Part shown: positions 55,852 to 64,000 of the stretch, one piece after another
Position numbering within the stretch: the stretch's first letter is position 1
How the letters are laid out: every line of letters begins with the position of its first letter
NCBI GenBank assembly: GCA_029862185.1
Contig: JAOTXX010000007.1
Location: 1 to 64,000 of the forward strand
DNA: 64,000 nt
Direction: 5' to 3'
Origin: Myxococcales bacterium
Lineage (GTDB): Bacteria; Myxococcota_A; Polyangia; Polyangiales; Houyiibacteriaceae
The notes under the pieces: model-generated
Seen by the model: the letters and a program-made list of their open reading frames with translations, nothing else
What the model was told of the DNA's origin: nothing
Database searches by the model: none
Position numbers and translations under genes: made by a program

Positions 55852-56127
55852 AATGGCTATTCAAGGGGGTTAAGTAGCTCCGTCCGTGCCCGCATTGGGC
55901 GGGGGGTTGTGCTGCTGCGGGTGTTGTGGGGGGTGGTTGGTGGGCTTGGGGCCTGGTTAGGCTTGGTTACACCGCCCGCCCACCCCCACCCGTAGTCCTC
56001 CCTGCCGCGGCGGTCGCTGCGCTTCGCCTTGGCGGCGCGTTGCGCCGGGCTTCTCCCTTCGGGCTCGCGCTGCCGCCGAACCCCCGCATCGTGTTCCGCC
56101 GCGCCCCTGTATTCATATCCATTCAAT
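55852..56127. repeat. Intergenic repeat copy 2
   Basis: The core 55921-56077 matches 51524-51675 of copy 1 in the same orientation, including GTGGGCTTGRGGCCTGGTYAGG and GCGGCGGTCGCTGCGCTTCG. Ends are less certain: AATGGCTATTCAAGGGG on the left and AATGGATATGAATACAGGGG (read from the right) form a degenerate inverted pair. No gene inside. Confidence 0.6.
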
Positions 56128-56130
56128 GGG

Positions 56131-56244
56131 AGAACGGCTCGGGATGGGCAGCACAGGGATTGGGTCGAGCCTAGCCGTGGGTCGTCTTAAGGAATAGGGG
56201 GCGAGTGGGTCCCAATCCCGAGCACGCCCGTCGCGAGCCGTTCT
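56131..56244. repeat. Long imperfect inverted repeat 3' of aspS
   Basis: Two 34-base arms, 56131-56164 and 56211-56244, match at 26 positions; the outer 11 (AGAACGGCTCG) and the inner 9 (GGGATTGGG) are exact, with a mismatched bulge between. The 46-base loop lies between. On the minus strand this follows aspS by 24 bases, so it may stabilise or end that transcript. Confidence 0.65.
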
Positions 56245-56268
56245 TCGATCATATGGTTGGTCCGTCTG

Positions 56269-58140
56269 CTACTCGAGTGTCTTGATCTTCAGGTCGAGGA
56301 GCTGCTCGGGGTCGACACGCGAGGGCGCCGAGGTCATCAGGTCGTTGGCTCGCTGCGTCTTCGGGAACGCGATCACGTCGCGAATCGACTCGGTCTCTGC
56401 GGCTAGCATGGCGACCCTATCCATACCGAACGCAATGCCGCCGTGGGGCGGGGCGCCGTAGGTGAGGGCGTCGAGGAGGAAGCCGAATTTCTCGCGGGCC
56501 TCCTCGTCGCTCAGGCCGATCACTTGAAAAACCTTCTTTTGGACCTCGGGGTCGTGCAAGCGAATCGAGCCGCCTGCGATCTCGAAGCCGTTGAGCACGA
56601 GGTCGTAGCGATAACACAGGACTTTGCCCGGGTCGCTCTCAAGCAAGTCGATGCATTCGTCGTGCGGGCGAGTGAAGACGTGGTGCGCGGCTTCCCAGCG
56701 CTTCTTTTCCTCGTTGCGGTCGAACAACGGCGGATCGACGACCCAAAGAAAGTTCCAAGTCCCCGCGCTGCCGGTCTCGGGAACCATGCCTAGCTTCCGC
56801 GCGACATGCAGACGAAGGTTGGCCATCACGGTGTGAACCTTCGCCGTCGGCCCAAATTGGAAGAAGATGAGATCCCCGTCCTTTGCTCCGACCCTCTCGT
56901 TGACGGCCTTCCGGAACTCTGGCGTGACCATCTTGGCGAGCGGGCTCTGCAACCAGTTGCCCTCGCCGTCGACCTTGGCGCGCGCCAAACCCTTGGCGCC
57001 CATCTGGCGCACGAATTTTTCGAGCGCGTCGAGATCCTTCCGCGAGAAGCCGTGGCCAGAGGGAACGACCATCCCCTTCACGATCTCGGTAGGAAGGTCT
57101 CGTCGGTACGCGCCGTCGCTGAACTTCTTTGCGATCGGCTCGAGCATGCCGATTCCACCGCCGTCATGCTCGACGGTCAGGTCGGTCAGGTCGACGTGCT
57201 CCATTCCAAAGCGCATGTCCGGCTTGTCATTGCCGTAGCGCTCCATCGATTCTGCGTAGGGAATCCGAGGGAATTCGCCGCTCGGGTAGCGCTCGAGCAG
57301 GTCGATTCCGAGGACTTCCTTCCAGAGCCGGAACACCAATCCTTCGAGGACTTTAAACAGGTCGTCCTGATTGATGAACGACATCTCGACGTCGATCTGG
57401 GTAAACTCCGGCTGCCGGTCGATGCGCAGGTCCTCGTCGCGAAAGCAGCGAACGATTTGGTAGTACTTGTCGTAGCCCGCGCACATGAGCAGCTGCTTGT
57501 AGAGTTGGGGGCTTTCTGCGAGCGCATAGAAGTGGCCGCCGTAAAGACGGGACGGAACTAAGAAGTTTCGTGCGCCGCCCGGCGTGTATTTCACCATGAA
57601 CGGCGTTTCGACCTCGATGAAACCGTTGTCGTTGAAATAGTTGCGGGCCTGATGATTGAGCTTGCTCCGCATCATCAGGTTCTTCTGAAGCGTCGGGCGT
57701 CGCAGATCGAGGTAGCGGTACTCGAGGCGCTTGTCCTCGCCCGTCGTGATCTGATCTTCGATCTCAAACGGAGGAGTCTCAGCCTTGTTGAAGATCGTCG
57801 CTTCGAGCGCAATGACTTCGATGGCCCCAGTCGCGAGCCGCGGATTGCGAAGGCTCGTGCCATCATTCTTGGCACCCCGATCGCGAACCCTGCCGCGTAT
57901 TCCGAGCACCCACTCCGAGCGCGCTTTGTCCGCGGTTTCGAACGACGCTTTGTCGCTCGTCTCTGGGTCGAAGACGACCTGGGTCAGCCCATCGCGATCG
58001 CGTAGGTCGATGAAGATGCAGCCGCCGTGGTCACGTCGGTTATGCACCCAGCCGAAGAGTACGATCTCCTGATCGATGTTCTCTTCTCTCAGTTCACCAC
58101 AACTATGCGTACGCTTGAGCTCGTCGATGAAACGGGCCAC
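56269..58140 (-). CDS. aspS: Aspartate--tRNA ligase (probably non-discriminating)
   Basis: 623 codons, bacterial type with GAD insertion. The OB anticodon-binding domain reads WVHNRRDHGGCIFIDLRDRDG; class II motif 2 FRDEDLRIDRQPEFTQID and motif 3 GIAFGMDRVAML are seen, as is the flipping-loop region. His38 in RRDHGG is the residue found in enzymes that also charge tRNA-Asn; Leu there (E. coli RRDLGS) marks strict enzymes. A GatCAB amidotransferase would then be needed. AspRS usually has GARD before the FLVPSR segment; here it is GARN. Confidence 0.95.
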   Translation of the reverse strand: MARFIDELKRTHSCGELREENIDQEIVLFGWVHNRRDHGGCIFIDLRDRDGLTQVVFDPETSDKASFETADKARSEWVLGIRGRVRDRGAKNDGTSLRNPRLATGAIEVIALEATIFNKAETPPFEIEDQITTGEDKRLEYRYLDLRRPTLQKNLMMRSKLNHQARNYFNDNGFIEVETPFMVKYTPGGARNFLVPSRLYGGHFYALAESPQLYKQLLMCAGYDKYYQIVRCFRDEDLRIDRQPEFTQIDVEMSFINQDDLFKVLEGLVFRLWKEVLGIDLLERYPSGEFPRIPYAESMERYGNDKPDMRFGMEHVDLTDLTVEHDGGGIGMLEPIAKKFSDGAYRRDLPTEIVKGMVVPSGHGFSRKDLDALEKFVRQMGAKGLARAKVDGEGNWLQSPLAKMVTPEFRKAVNERVGAKDGDLIFFQFGPTAKVHTVMANLRLHVARKLGMVPETGSAGTWNFLWVVDPPLFDRNEEKKRWEAAHHVFTRPHDECIDLLESDPGKVLCYRYDLVLNGFEIAGGSIRLHDPEVQKKVFQVIGLSDEEAREKFGFLLDALTYGAPPHGGIAFGMDRVAMLAAETESIRDVIAFPKTQRANDLMTSAPSRVDPEQLLDLKIKTLE

Positions 58141-58305
58141 TTCAGGTCTCCTTCAGCCCGGTTTTTCGGGCGGGGCGGGAAGGTAGCCGCCTCGCACCCC
58201 GCGTCAAGTACGCTCCGATTTGTTCGCACGTACAGGCAGTTGCGCTTCTGCGGTCCGCCGTAGACAATGCGCCGGGGGACACGCGACCAGTCGAGTGAGG
58301 GAGAT

Positions 58306-58908
58306 ATGGCTGCCGAAGAGATCGAATGCCACGTATGTGGCGCGAGCAATCCCAAAGTTTCAGAGCGCTGTCGCTCGTGTGGAGCCCGCCTGTCGGAGCT
58401 CGCCTCGGAGCTCAGTGAAGAGGAGGTGTACGCCCGTCGGCATCAGCCTGACGAGTTCGAGCTTCGCTGGGTATTCATCTCTTTTGGGCTTTTCCTGGTC
58501 ATGGCGGCGCTTGCTGTGGCGCTCTTGCCTCTCATCATCTCGGCGTACGATCCGCAGGGCTTCCCTGGAATCGTCATCGTCATCGTCCTTTGGTTCATTG
58601 GGGCCGGGACCATCAACTACCTCTCGCCCGGGAAGAACTTCCTCGAACCGCCGGTCGGAGGGTTCCTCGCCGCGATTCTCACCATGGTCTACCTCTCGAG
58701 CATTGCGGACGTCTACCAACTCTCGACGGGCGCCTATGTGCTCGGCGTCTTGATGGCCACGATGATGGCGCTGATGGGTGCCTTCGTCGGTAACCTACTC
58801 CGCAGCGATGACGAAAAGCCCGCGCCGAAAAACAAGCGCCCGAGGCCACGGCGATCGCGCCGCGTCAAGGCCGCCGGAGGGGCAACGGGACGAGCAAAGT
58901 CGAGCTAG
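58306..58908 (+). CDS. Zinc-ribbon membrane protein
   Basis: 200 codons from ATG 58306 with GAGGGAG upstream. A zinc ribbon opens the protein (CHVCG...CRSCG, residues 8-26), then four hydrophobic helices between about 52 and 165, then a very basic tail (KNKRPRPRRSRRVKAAGG). No named family recognised. The tail and ribbon face the cytoplasm. Divergent from aspS. Confidence 0.7.
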   Translation: MAAEEIECHVCGASNPKVSERCRSCGARLSELASELSEEEVYARRHQPDEFELRWVFISFGLFLVMAALAVALLPLIISAYDPQGFPGIVIVIVLWFIGAGTINYLSPGKNFLEPPVGGFLAAILTMVYLSSIADVYQLSTGAYVLGVLMATMMALMGAFVGNLLRSDDEKPAPKNKRPRPRRSRRVKAAGGATGRAKSS

Positions 58909-59645
58909 AGGCGCAGGCGTACCCCGAAGCCGGGGATCAACACGAAGCCGCCCCGGTTGAGCGAGCCCCCCGCGTGGTCGATGAACCAGTATTCGTACGC
59001 GGCGGTCAGCTCCACCAGCGCGTGAATTCGCCGCACGCCGAGCGCCATGCCGATCACGGGCCCCAGTCGGACCCCCGCTCCGCTGGCCCTTTGCTCGGAG
59101 CCTGTGACCTGGAAGTCACCAAAGACGTACTCCCCGCTGCCGCGCGCGCCCAACCACAGCTCGTAGATGCCTCCGAAGTCGACTCCGTAGACGAACGGAA
59201 CCTCGAACCCGACGCGCCCGCCGCTGCCGGATCGATCGCGATCGGGAATCCAGCCCCCGTACGGCGCGAGGCCCACGATCAAGCTCGATCGGGTGGTCCC
59301 CTCCTGCAGCACCCGCTCGTAGCGCGCCTCGGCTTTGACGGTGGAGCCGGAGACCATCAAGCCCAGGTCCCAGTTCCTGGCGATTCCGTAGCGCCCGTAC
59401 GCCATTGGAACCACACCGCCCGCGTCCGCTGCGTAGCGGTACTGCGATTCGCCCGGGTCGAGGACGGCCGGGTCTCTCAGATCACCGAGCGGCACCCGGG
59501 CAGCGCCGCCCAACGCGAGGTCGGTGCGGTGCTTCGGCGTGGTCGAACCGCCGCTCATCGCGGGCACCGCGGTCGCACAGCCCCCTAGAGCTACGAGTAG
59601 CGCTACGAGCGACGCGAGCAACAGAGCGAGCCCAGTCCACTTCAC
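58905..59645 (-). CDS. Lipoprotein with beta-barrel-like body
   Basis: 246 codons. The signal ends in the lipobox GGC (residue 22 region). The rest is rich in Gly and aromatic strands (YGVDFGGIYELWLGARGSGEYVF, LVELTAAYEYWFI, GFVLIPGFGVRLRL) and has no helices. An outer-membrane barrel with a lipid anchor, or a lipoprotein beta domain, is likely. It overlaps the rimO stop by 4 bases. Confidence 0.65.
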   Translation of the reverse strand: MKWTGLALLLASLVALLVALGGCATAVPAMSGGSTTPKHRTDLALGGAARVPLGDLRDPAVLDPGESQYRYAADAGGVVPMAYGRYGIARNWDLGLMVSGSTVKAEARYERVLQEGTTRSSLIVGLAPYGGWIPDRDRSGSGGRVGFEVPFVYGVDFGGIYELWLGARGSGEYVFGDFQVTGSEQRASGAGVRLGPVIGMALGVRRIHALVELTAAYEYWFIDHAGGSLNRGGFVLIPGFGVRLRL

Positions 59646-61051
59646 GGTAGCGTTCGTAGCTTAACTTTGGGTGGCCTGGGATCTTTTGCGTCGGGTGGTG
59701 CGTCGCGCCCGCCTCGAGCGTCGATGAAGTCGCCCATGAGGTCGTAGTCCGCGGCGTCGGTCACGAGAACTCGCCGGATCTCGCCAGCCCGCGCCGTACC
59801 ATTGGCCAAGTACACGCTTCCGTCGACCTCGGGCGCCTGGCCCCACCAGCGTCCCTGGAGCAGCAGGTCAGTTTCGTCGCTCACTCCTTCGACCAGAACG
59901 TCGAGCTCGGTACCCACACGCAGTTCCAAGCGCTCACGGCTGATCGGACGCTGCAGGTCCATGAGCGCCTCGCGCCGCGCTTCGGCAACGTCGGAATCCA
60001 CCGCGTCGGCCATGTCGCCGCTCGGGGTGCCGTCTTCGGGCGAATACAGGAACACGCCGACATGATCGAACTCGGCCCATTCGACGAAGCTCCGAAGCTC
60101 CTCGAAGTCGGTCTCTGTTTCGCCCGGGTGTCCGACGATGAACGTGGTTCGAAATACGAGATCGGGAATCGCCCGACGCAAACGCTCGACCACCTTGTAC
60201 ATGCGATCTCCGCCATGTCCGCGCCGCATGACGCGCAGCACCGAATCCGACGCGTGCTGAAGCGGCATGTCGACATAGGGGAGAACCTTCTCGTGCTGGG
60301 CGATCGTCTCGATGAGGGAGTCGCTCAGCTTCTCCGGGTAGAGGTAGTGAGCGCGAATCCAGCGAATACCATCGACCTCCGCGAGCGCCGCGAGGAGCTC
60401 GTCAAGCGACTCTCGTTTGGCGAGGTCGCGTCCGTACGCAATCGTGTCTTGGCTGATCAGATTCAGCTCGACCACCCCTGCAGCGGCCAAGATGCCAGCC
60501 TCGCGCACCAGATCTTCGATCGTGCGCGAACGTTGCTTGCCGCGGAATGACGGGATTGCGCAGAAGCTGCACTCTCGGTTACAGCCCTCGGCGATCTTCA
60601 CGTAGGCGCGATGGGTCTGGCCGGAGAGGACCCTCGGGTCGTTGGCGCGCATGGTGTACTGGGCCGGGTTGCCCACCAGCATTCGTTCCTTGGCCCCGCC
60701 GAGCACGCTCTTCAATTTCAGCATGTCGCTCGAGCCTAGGAAGTGGTCGACCTCCGGAAGCTCGCGGGACAGCTCGTCGGGGTAGCGCTGGGACAGGCAG
60801 CCCGCCACGACGAGCTTCTCACAGCTGCCGCTTGCCTTGTGGGCGCTCATCTCGAGGATTGCGTCGACCGACTCCTCTTTGGCGGGCCCGATGAAACCGC
60901 AGGTGTTGATGACGATCACCTCGGCCTCGGCGGGGTCCTCGACGATCTCGAAGCCGGACTGGTCGCTCACGCCGAGCATGACCTCGGTATCGACGCGGTT
61001 CTTCGCGCATCCCAGCGACACGAAATGTATGGTCCTCGGCTCCCCCATCAC
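59642..61051 (-). CDS. rimO: Ribosomal protein S12 methylthiotransferase
   Basis: 469 codons from GTG 61051, with ATG 61048 a close alternative. It adds a methylthio group to Asp of S12. The UPF0004 domain holds three cysteines (SLGCAKN, NTCGFI, AGCLSQ), the radical SAM triad is CNRECSFCAIP, and the C-terminal TRAM domain follows (ISRERLELRVGTELDVLVEG). The SLGCAKN and IPSFRGKQRSR forms identify RimO over MiaB. Confidence 0.95.
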   Translation of the reverse strand: MMGEPRTIHFVSLGCAKNRVDTEVMLGVSDQSGFEIVEDPAEAEVIVINTCGFIGPAKEESVDAILEMSAHKASGSCEKLVVAGCLSQRYPDELSRELPEVDHFLGSSDMLKLKSVLGGAKERMLVGNPAQYTMRANDPRVLSGQTHRAYVKIAEGCNRECSFCAIPSFRGKQRSRTIEDLVREAGILAAAGVVELNLISQDTIAYGRDLAKRESLDELLAALAEVDGIRWIRAHYLYPEKLSDSLIETIAQHEKVLPYVDMPLQHASDSVLRVMRRGHGGDRMYKVVERLRRAIPDLVFRTTFIVGHPGETETDFEELRSFVEWAEFDHVGVFLYSPEDGTPSGDMADAVDSDVAEARREALMDLQRPISRERLELRVGTELDVLVEGVSDETDLLLQGRWWGQAPEVDGSVYLANGTARAGEIRRVLVTDAADYDLMGDFIDARGGRDAPPDAKDPRPPKVKLRTLP

Positions 61052-61123
61052 GCCTGGTTACCGGGAAATTCGACGCTAAGCTAGCCGGCCGCCCCGGCCC
61101 GCGACGCGGGTTTCCGGGTCGAT

Positions 61124-61151
61124 TTGCCTCCCCAGCAGATTGCCGTATAAG
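61124..61151 (+). promoter_or_regulatory. Promoter upstream of rpsD
   Basis: TTGCCT (61124-61129), 16 bases, then TATAAG (61146-61151). The 157-base gap upstream of rpsD has no other gene, so S4 is probably made from its own promoter. No leader attenuator was identified. Confidence 0.5.
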
Positions 61152-61208
61152 GGCCGCCTCGCGCGGGCAGGGCAAAAGCCCAGGGATTTCGCGCCAGGAG
61201 CCTCATAG

Positions 61209-61829
61209 ATGTCTCGATACACAGGACCCAGGGTAAAGCGCATGCGCGCGCTCGGCATCGACCTTCCCGGTCTGTCGCGCAAGACCATGTGGGATCGCCC
61301 CTATCCCCCGGGCGTCCACGGGCCGAAGTCGGCCCGCCGCCGAAAGATCAGCGACTTCAAGAAGCAGCTTCTCGAAAAGCAGAAGCTGCGTTTCAACTAC
61401 GGGCTCAACGAGGGGCAGTTCCGGCGGCTCTACCACGAAGCGGTGCACAGCAAGGAACCGTCCGGTGACAAGCTGGTCGAGTTTCTCGAGCGTCGCCTCG
61501 ACAACTTCGTGTTCCGCTCCGGCTTTGCGCCGACGATTCCCGCTGCGCGTCAACTCGTCTGCCACGGCCACTTCCTGGTCAACGGCCGGCGTCTCGACAT
61601 TCCGTCGTATCGCGTCCGTGAAGGCGATGTTGTGAGCCTCCGCGAGCGCAGCCAGGAGCTGCCGACCGTCGCTGCATCGCTCGACGACGTCCGCCTCGCG
61701 CGCCCCGATTGGATCGAGTTTGATGAGGGAAAGAAGACCGCTACGGTCAAGGGCGCCCCGAAAGTCGACTCCGTGCCCTTCGCGCTCGAGATCGACCTCG
61801 TCATCGAGTACTACTCGAAGCAGCTGTAG
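61209..61829 (+). CDS. rpsD: 30S ribosomal protein S4
   Basis: 206 codons. S4 nucleates 30S assembly on 16S rRNA. The S4 RNA-binding domain is RRLDNFVFRSGFAPTIPAARQLVCHGHFLVNGRRL. The N-terminal zinc-binding cysteines of some S4 proteins are absent (zinc-free form). It lies outside the rps/rpl cluster; in many bacteria rpsD is with rpsM and rpoA, so this placement is notable. Confidence 0.94.
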   Translation: MSRYTGPRVKRMRALGIDLPGLSRKTMWDRPYPPGVHGPKSARRRKISDFKKQLLEKQKLRFNYGLNEGQFRRLYHEAVHSKEPSGDKLVEFLERRLDNFVFRSGFAPTIPAARQLVCHGHFLVNGRRLDIPSYRVREGDVVSLRERSQELPTVAASLDDVRLARPDWIEFDEGKKTATVKGAPKVDSVPFALEIDLVIEYYSKQL

Positions 61830-61901
61830 GCGCTCGCGTGGGAGCGTGGCGGGTCCACGCACTGCGATAACGAAGCCGCTTGTTCGACGTAGTTTCACTG
61901 C

Positions 61902-62588
61902 ATGCAAAGCGTCGACGTCATCATTCCGGTTCTCAACGAGGAGGCCGCGCTCCCCTGGGTGCTGCGCGACATTCCTCGCCCACCGGTTCGGCGAGTCGTC
62001 GTTGCCAATAATGGCTCGACCGATCGCACGGCGGCGCGGGCGCTCGAAAACGGGGCTCAGCTGGTGCATGAGCCCGAGCGTGGGTACGGAGCGGCCTGTT
62101 TGAAGGCGCTTGCGCACCTCGCGGACGACCCGCCGGAGATCGTCGTCTTTTTGGACGGCGACTACAGCGACCACCCTGACGAAATCGATGCCCTCGTCGC
62201 GCCGATCCTCGCGGGCGATGTAGACCTGGTGATCGGCTCGCGTGCGCGCGGCTCCCGGGAGCGGGGCGCGCTCAGCCCACAGCAGCGTGTCGGGAACGCG
62301 ATCGCCTGCCGCGCGCTCCGGCTCTTTTACGGGGTGCGCTACAGCGACCTCGGTCCGTTTCGCGCGATCCGCTGGCAGACCTTGCAGGCCCTGGGGATGG
62401 TGGACCGCAACTACGGCTGGACGGTCGAGATGCAGATCAAGGCTGCAAAGCGCGGCGTCCGGTATTGCGAAGTGCCCGTCTCCTATCGGCGGCGAATCGG
62501 CGTCTCGAAAGTCAGTGGCACCGTGCGCGGCTCCTTGGGTGCGGGCGCGAAGATCATCTGGCTGCTAGGCCGCTACGCATGGGGCTAG
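61902..62588 (+). CDS. Family 2 glycosyltransferase (DPM1-like)
   Basis: 228 codons. N-terminal VDVIIPVLNEEAALPWVL and VVANNGSTDRT bind the nucleotide sugar; FLDGDYSDHPDE supplies the metal-binding DxD. LFYGVRYSDLGPFRAIRW is typical of the dolichol-phosphate mannose synthase-like branch. It transfers sugar to a lipid or other acceptor in the membrane, inner face. No membrane helix is included. It overlaps the next gene by 10 bases. Confidence 0.88.
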   Translation: MQSVDVIIPVLNEEAALPWVLRDIPRPPVRRVVVANNGSTDRTAARALENGAQLVHEPERGYGAACLKALAHLADDPPEIVVFLDGDYSDHPDEIDALVAPILAGDVDLVIGSRARGSRERGALSPQQRVGNAIACRALRLFYGVRYSDLGPFRAIRWQTLQALGMVDRNYGWTVEMQIKAAKRGVRYCEVPVSYRRRIGVSKVSGTVRGSLGAGAKIIWLLGRYAWG

Positions 62589-63247
62589 CGCAGCTCGCGG
62601 TCTTCGTTCGGCCGCCGAAGTCAGGAACGGTGAAGACTCGGCTCGCGGCGCGCTTGGGAGACGCGGGCGCCGCGCGGTTGTACCAGGCCTTTGCCGAGGA
62701 CACCATCGCGCTCTGTTCTCGCGTTCGGGCCGCGGGACGCGTGCACCTGGCACTTTGGTCTGCCGGCTCCGACGACACCGTCTCCGATTGGGCGAAGCGC
62801 CTTGGTACCTCGCCGCGAATTCAGCCCGCAGGTGACCTGGGCGTGAGGCTCGCTGCGGCCTTCGACGAGGGCCTCCGGGACTACCAACGCGTCGTCATCA
62901 TCGGTAGCGACATGCCCACGCTACCGATTGAGCTCATCGGCGCCGCCTTTGATTCCCTCGAGCGCAGTGCGTTCATGCTCGGCCCAGCCCACGACGGAGG
63001 CTACTACGCGATCGGGGCTACCCGGCGCGTTCGCCCGAGCTTCGAAGGGGTCCGCTGGTCTACGGGAAACGCCCTTGCTGACACGGTCAAAGCGAACGCT
63101 CCGCAGCAGCCCGCGATGCTCCCGCCCTGGTACGACATCGACGAGCCCGAAGACCTGGCCGTGCTGCGCGCGCACCTCTCCATCGATCCCGCCGCCGCTC
63201 CGGCAACGGCGCGCTGCATGGCCGAGCTCGCTCGCACTCAAAGGTAA
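62579..63247 (+). CDS. TIGR04282/DUF2064 family nucleotidyl- or glycosyl-transferase
   Basis: 222 codons from ATG 62579, inside the end of the glycosyltransferase gene. LAVFVRPPKSGTVKTRLAARLG and VIIGSDMPTLP, then LGPAHDGGYYAIG, are the marks of this family, structurally related to MobA and CofC. In other bacteria such genes pair with glycosyltransferases and radical SAM enzymes; no radical SAM partner for it is present here. It converges on the phospholipase gene, overlapping by 10 bases. Confidence 0.85.
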   Translation: MGLAQLAVFVRPPKSGTVKTRLAARLGDAGAARLYQAFAEDTIALCSRVRAAGRVHLALWSAGSDDTVSDWAKRLGTSPRIQPAGDLGVRLAAAFDEGLRDYQRVVIIGSDMPTLPIELIGAAFDSLERSAFMLGPAHDGGYYAIGATRRVRPSFEGVRWSTGNALADTVKANAPQQPAMLPPWYDIDEPEDLAVLRAHLSIDPAAAPATARCMAELARTQR

Positions 63248-64000
63248 GGCGTCCACAGCCGTGCGGTTCCGTCCCGGAGCCTTCGAAAGAGAGATCGGCC
63301 GTCGAGCTCCTGGATTGTCAGCAGCCGCGCGTCGATCAAACGGTTCCGAACGTGATCTTCGAGGTTTTGCCCGAGCCCCTCGTCGTAGCATTCCAAATTG
63401 AACTCGAAATTCAGACGCAGGCTGCGCGGATCCCAATTTGCCGAGCCGATCGACGACCAGTAACCGTCGACGACGAACAACTTCGAATGATCGAAAGGTG
63501 GCGGCGTGAGCCAGAGCCGAATCCCTTGGTACAGCACCCGTCGGTAGTTACCCCACATTGCCCAGCGTACGACGGGAAGGTTCCCGACCTCGGGCACGAT
63601 GATGTCGACCTCGACGCCGCGCTGTGCCGCGAGATGAAGCGACTTCATCAGAATTGAGTCCGGCAAGAAGTAAGGCGTCATGATTCGAATCGAGCGTCGT
63701 GCAGCCCCGACCGCTGCGAGGAACACCCAATGAAGCTTGTCGATGTCCCGGTCAGGGCCGTCGTTGATGCCCCGCGCCAGCGTCTCCCCCGCCGGCGCAA
63801 GCTCGGGAAACCATCGTCGCCCTGCCAGACGCTCGCCCGTCGTGAAAACCCAGTCGCGTGCAAACGCTTCCTGAAGCTGCGCCACCACGGGGCCGTGGAC
63901 TCGAAAGTGTACGTCCTTCGTCGGATAGCCTGGCTCGGACGACAAGACCGAGTCCTGCCGAATGTTCATCCCGCCGGTGAACCCCACTCGGCCGTCGACG
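63238..64000 (-). CDS. Phospholipase D / cardiolipin synthase family, 3' part
   Basis: The last 254 codons or so; the gene continues beyond the window (the frame is open to 64000 with VDGRVGFTGGMN). Only the second HKD motif is included: FDHSKLFVVDGYWSSIGSANWDPRSL. Before it are DIDKLHWVFLAAVGAARRSIRIMTPYFLPDSILMKSL and a helix-rich segment. This pattern fits cardiolipin synthase (ClsA/ClsB-like), which joins two phosphatidylglycerols, but other PLD enzymes look alike at the C-terminus. Confidence 0.88.
   Translation of the reverse strand, partial: VDGRVGFTGGMNIRQDSVLSSEPGYPTKDVHFRVHGPVVAQLQEAFARDWVFTTGERLAGRRWFPELAPAGETLARGINDGPDRDIDKLHWVFLAAVGAARRSIRIMTPYFLPDSILMKSLHLAAQRGVEVDIIVPEVGNLPVVRWAMWGNYRRVLYQGIRLWLTPPPFDHSKLFVVDGYWSSIGSANWDPRSLRLNFEFNLECYDEGLGQNLEDHVRNRLIDARLLTIQELDGRSLFRRLRDGTARLWTPYL

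Larger units (their letters stand above)
55812..56268. other. Intergenic region with repeat copy 2 and a long hairpin
   Basis: 457 bases with no coding evidence, between the small secreted protein gene and aspS. It contains repeat copy 2 (about 55852-56127) and directly after it the inverted repeat 56131-56244. Confidence 0.7.

Noticed and set aside
55857-56126. An 89-codon frame on the minus strand in repeat copy 2
   Set aside because: It is made of the hairpin-rich repeat itself. A similar peptide pattern in copy 1 reflects the shared repeat, and there is no sign of selection for a protein.

Overview
The window is high-GC bacterial chromosome, densely packed with genes on both strands. It most resembles a member of the Myxococcota or wider deltaproteobacteria. 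That view rests on the paired DUF4388-type domains, a TPR protein with two C-terminal membrane helices, many small lipoproteins and GC-rich intergenic repeats; it is an inference from gene style, not from a marker phylogeny. I see no prophage, insertion sequence with a transposase, CRISPR array or toxin-antitoxin pair. Most genes are conserved housekeeping genes.

Layout. 1-3308 (minus): the start of a probable sensor kinase, a DUF4390-like secreted protein, a single-POTRA Omp85 protein and a DUF4388-type membrane protein. 3399-4670 (minus): glutamate dehydrogenase. 4891-17594 (plus): a compact uptake [NiFe]-hydrogenase locus, namely small subunit, large subunit, cytochrome b, maturation protease, a c-type cytochrome lipoprotein, hypF, hypC, hypD, hypE, a crotonase-fold protein, hypA, hypB, a His-rich membrane protein and an SPFH lipoprotein, many of them overlapping by a few bases. 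17598-20185 (minus): a TlpA-like protein, cdsA and uppS. 20377-23304 (plus): a CbpA-type J protein, two tandem parS-like sites, bioF and bioD. 23347-31106: a TPR protein, tRNA-Ala(CGC), serC, a double glutaredoxin-like protein, uvrB, an RluA-type pseudouridine synthase, dnaJ and a cyclophilin lipoprotein. 31096-35511 (minus): recF, dnaN, dnaA and the probable replication origin. 35512-45986: acyltransferase, two SDR enzymes, an outer-membrane-type protein, an RND efflux pump with its adaptor, a MaoC-like enzyme and a PPi-type phosphofructokinase. 46003-51357: rpsU, clpB, a lipoprotein and a DUF2723 membrane protein. 51358-56268: EVE protein, metallophosphoesterase, DUF4234 protein, mobA, dapE and a small secreted protein, flanked by two copies of an intergenic repeat. 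56269-64000: aspS, a zinc-ribbon membrane protein, a lipoprotein, rimO, rpsD, two sugar or nucleotide transferases and the 3' part of a phospholipase D family gene.

Two parts deserve most attention. The hydrogenase locus carries everything needed to build and export a membrane-bound periplasmic H2 oxidase. Its small subunit has Asn where the second proximal-cluster cysteine normally lies, and the locus includes genes that are not standard hyp partners (a crotonase lacking both usual catalytic glutamates, a monohaem lipoprotein, an SPFH lipoprotein). The origin region links dnaA-dnaN-recF with a pair of parS-like sites about 12-14 kb away, consistent with a chromosomal origin and its ParB-loading centre.
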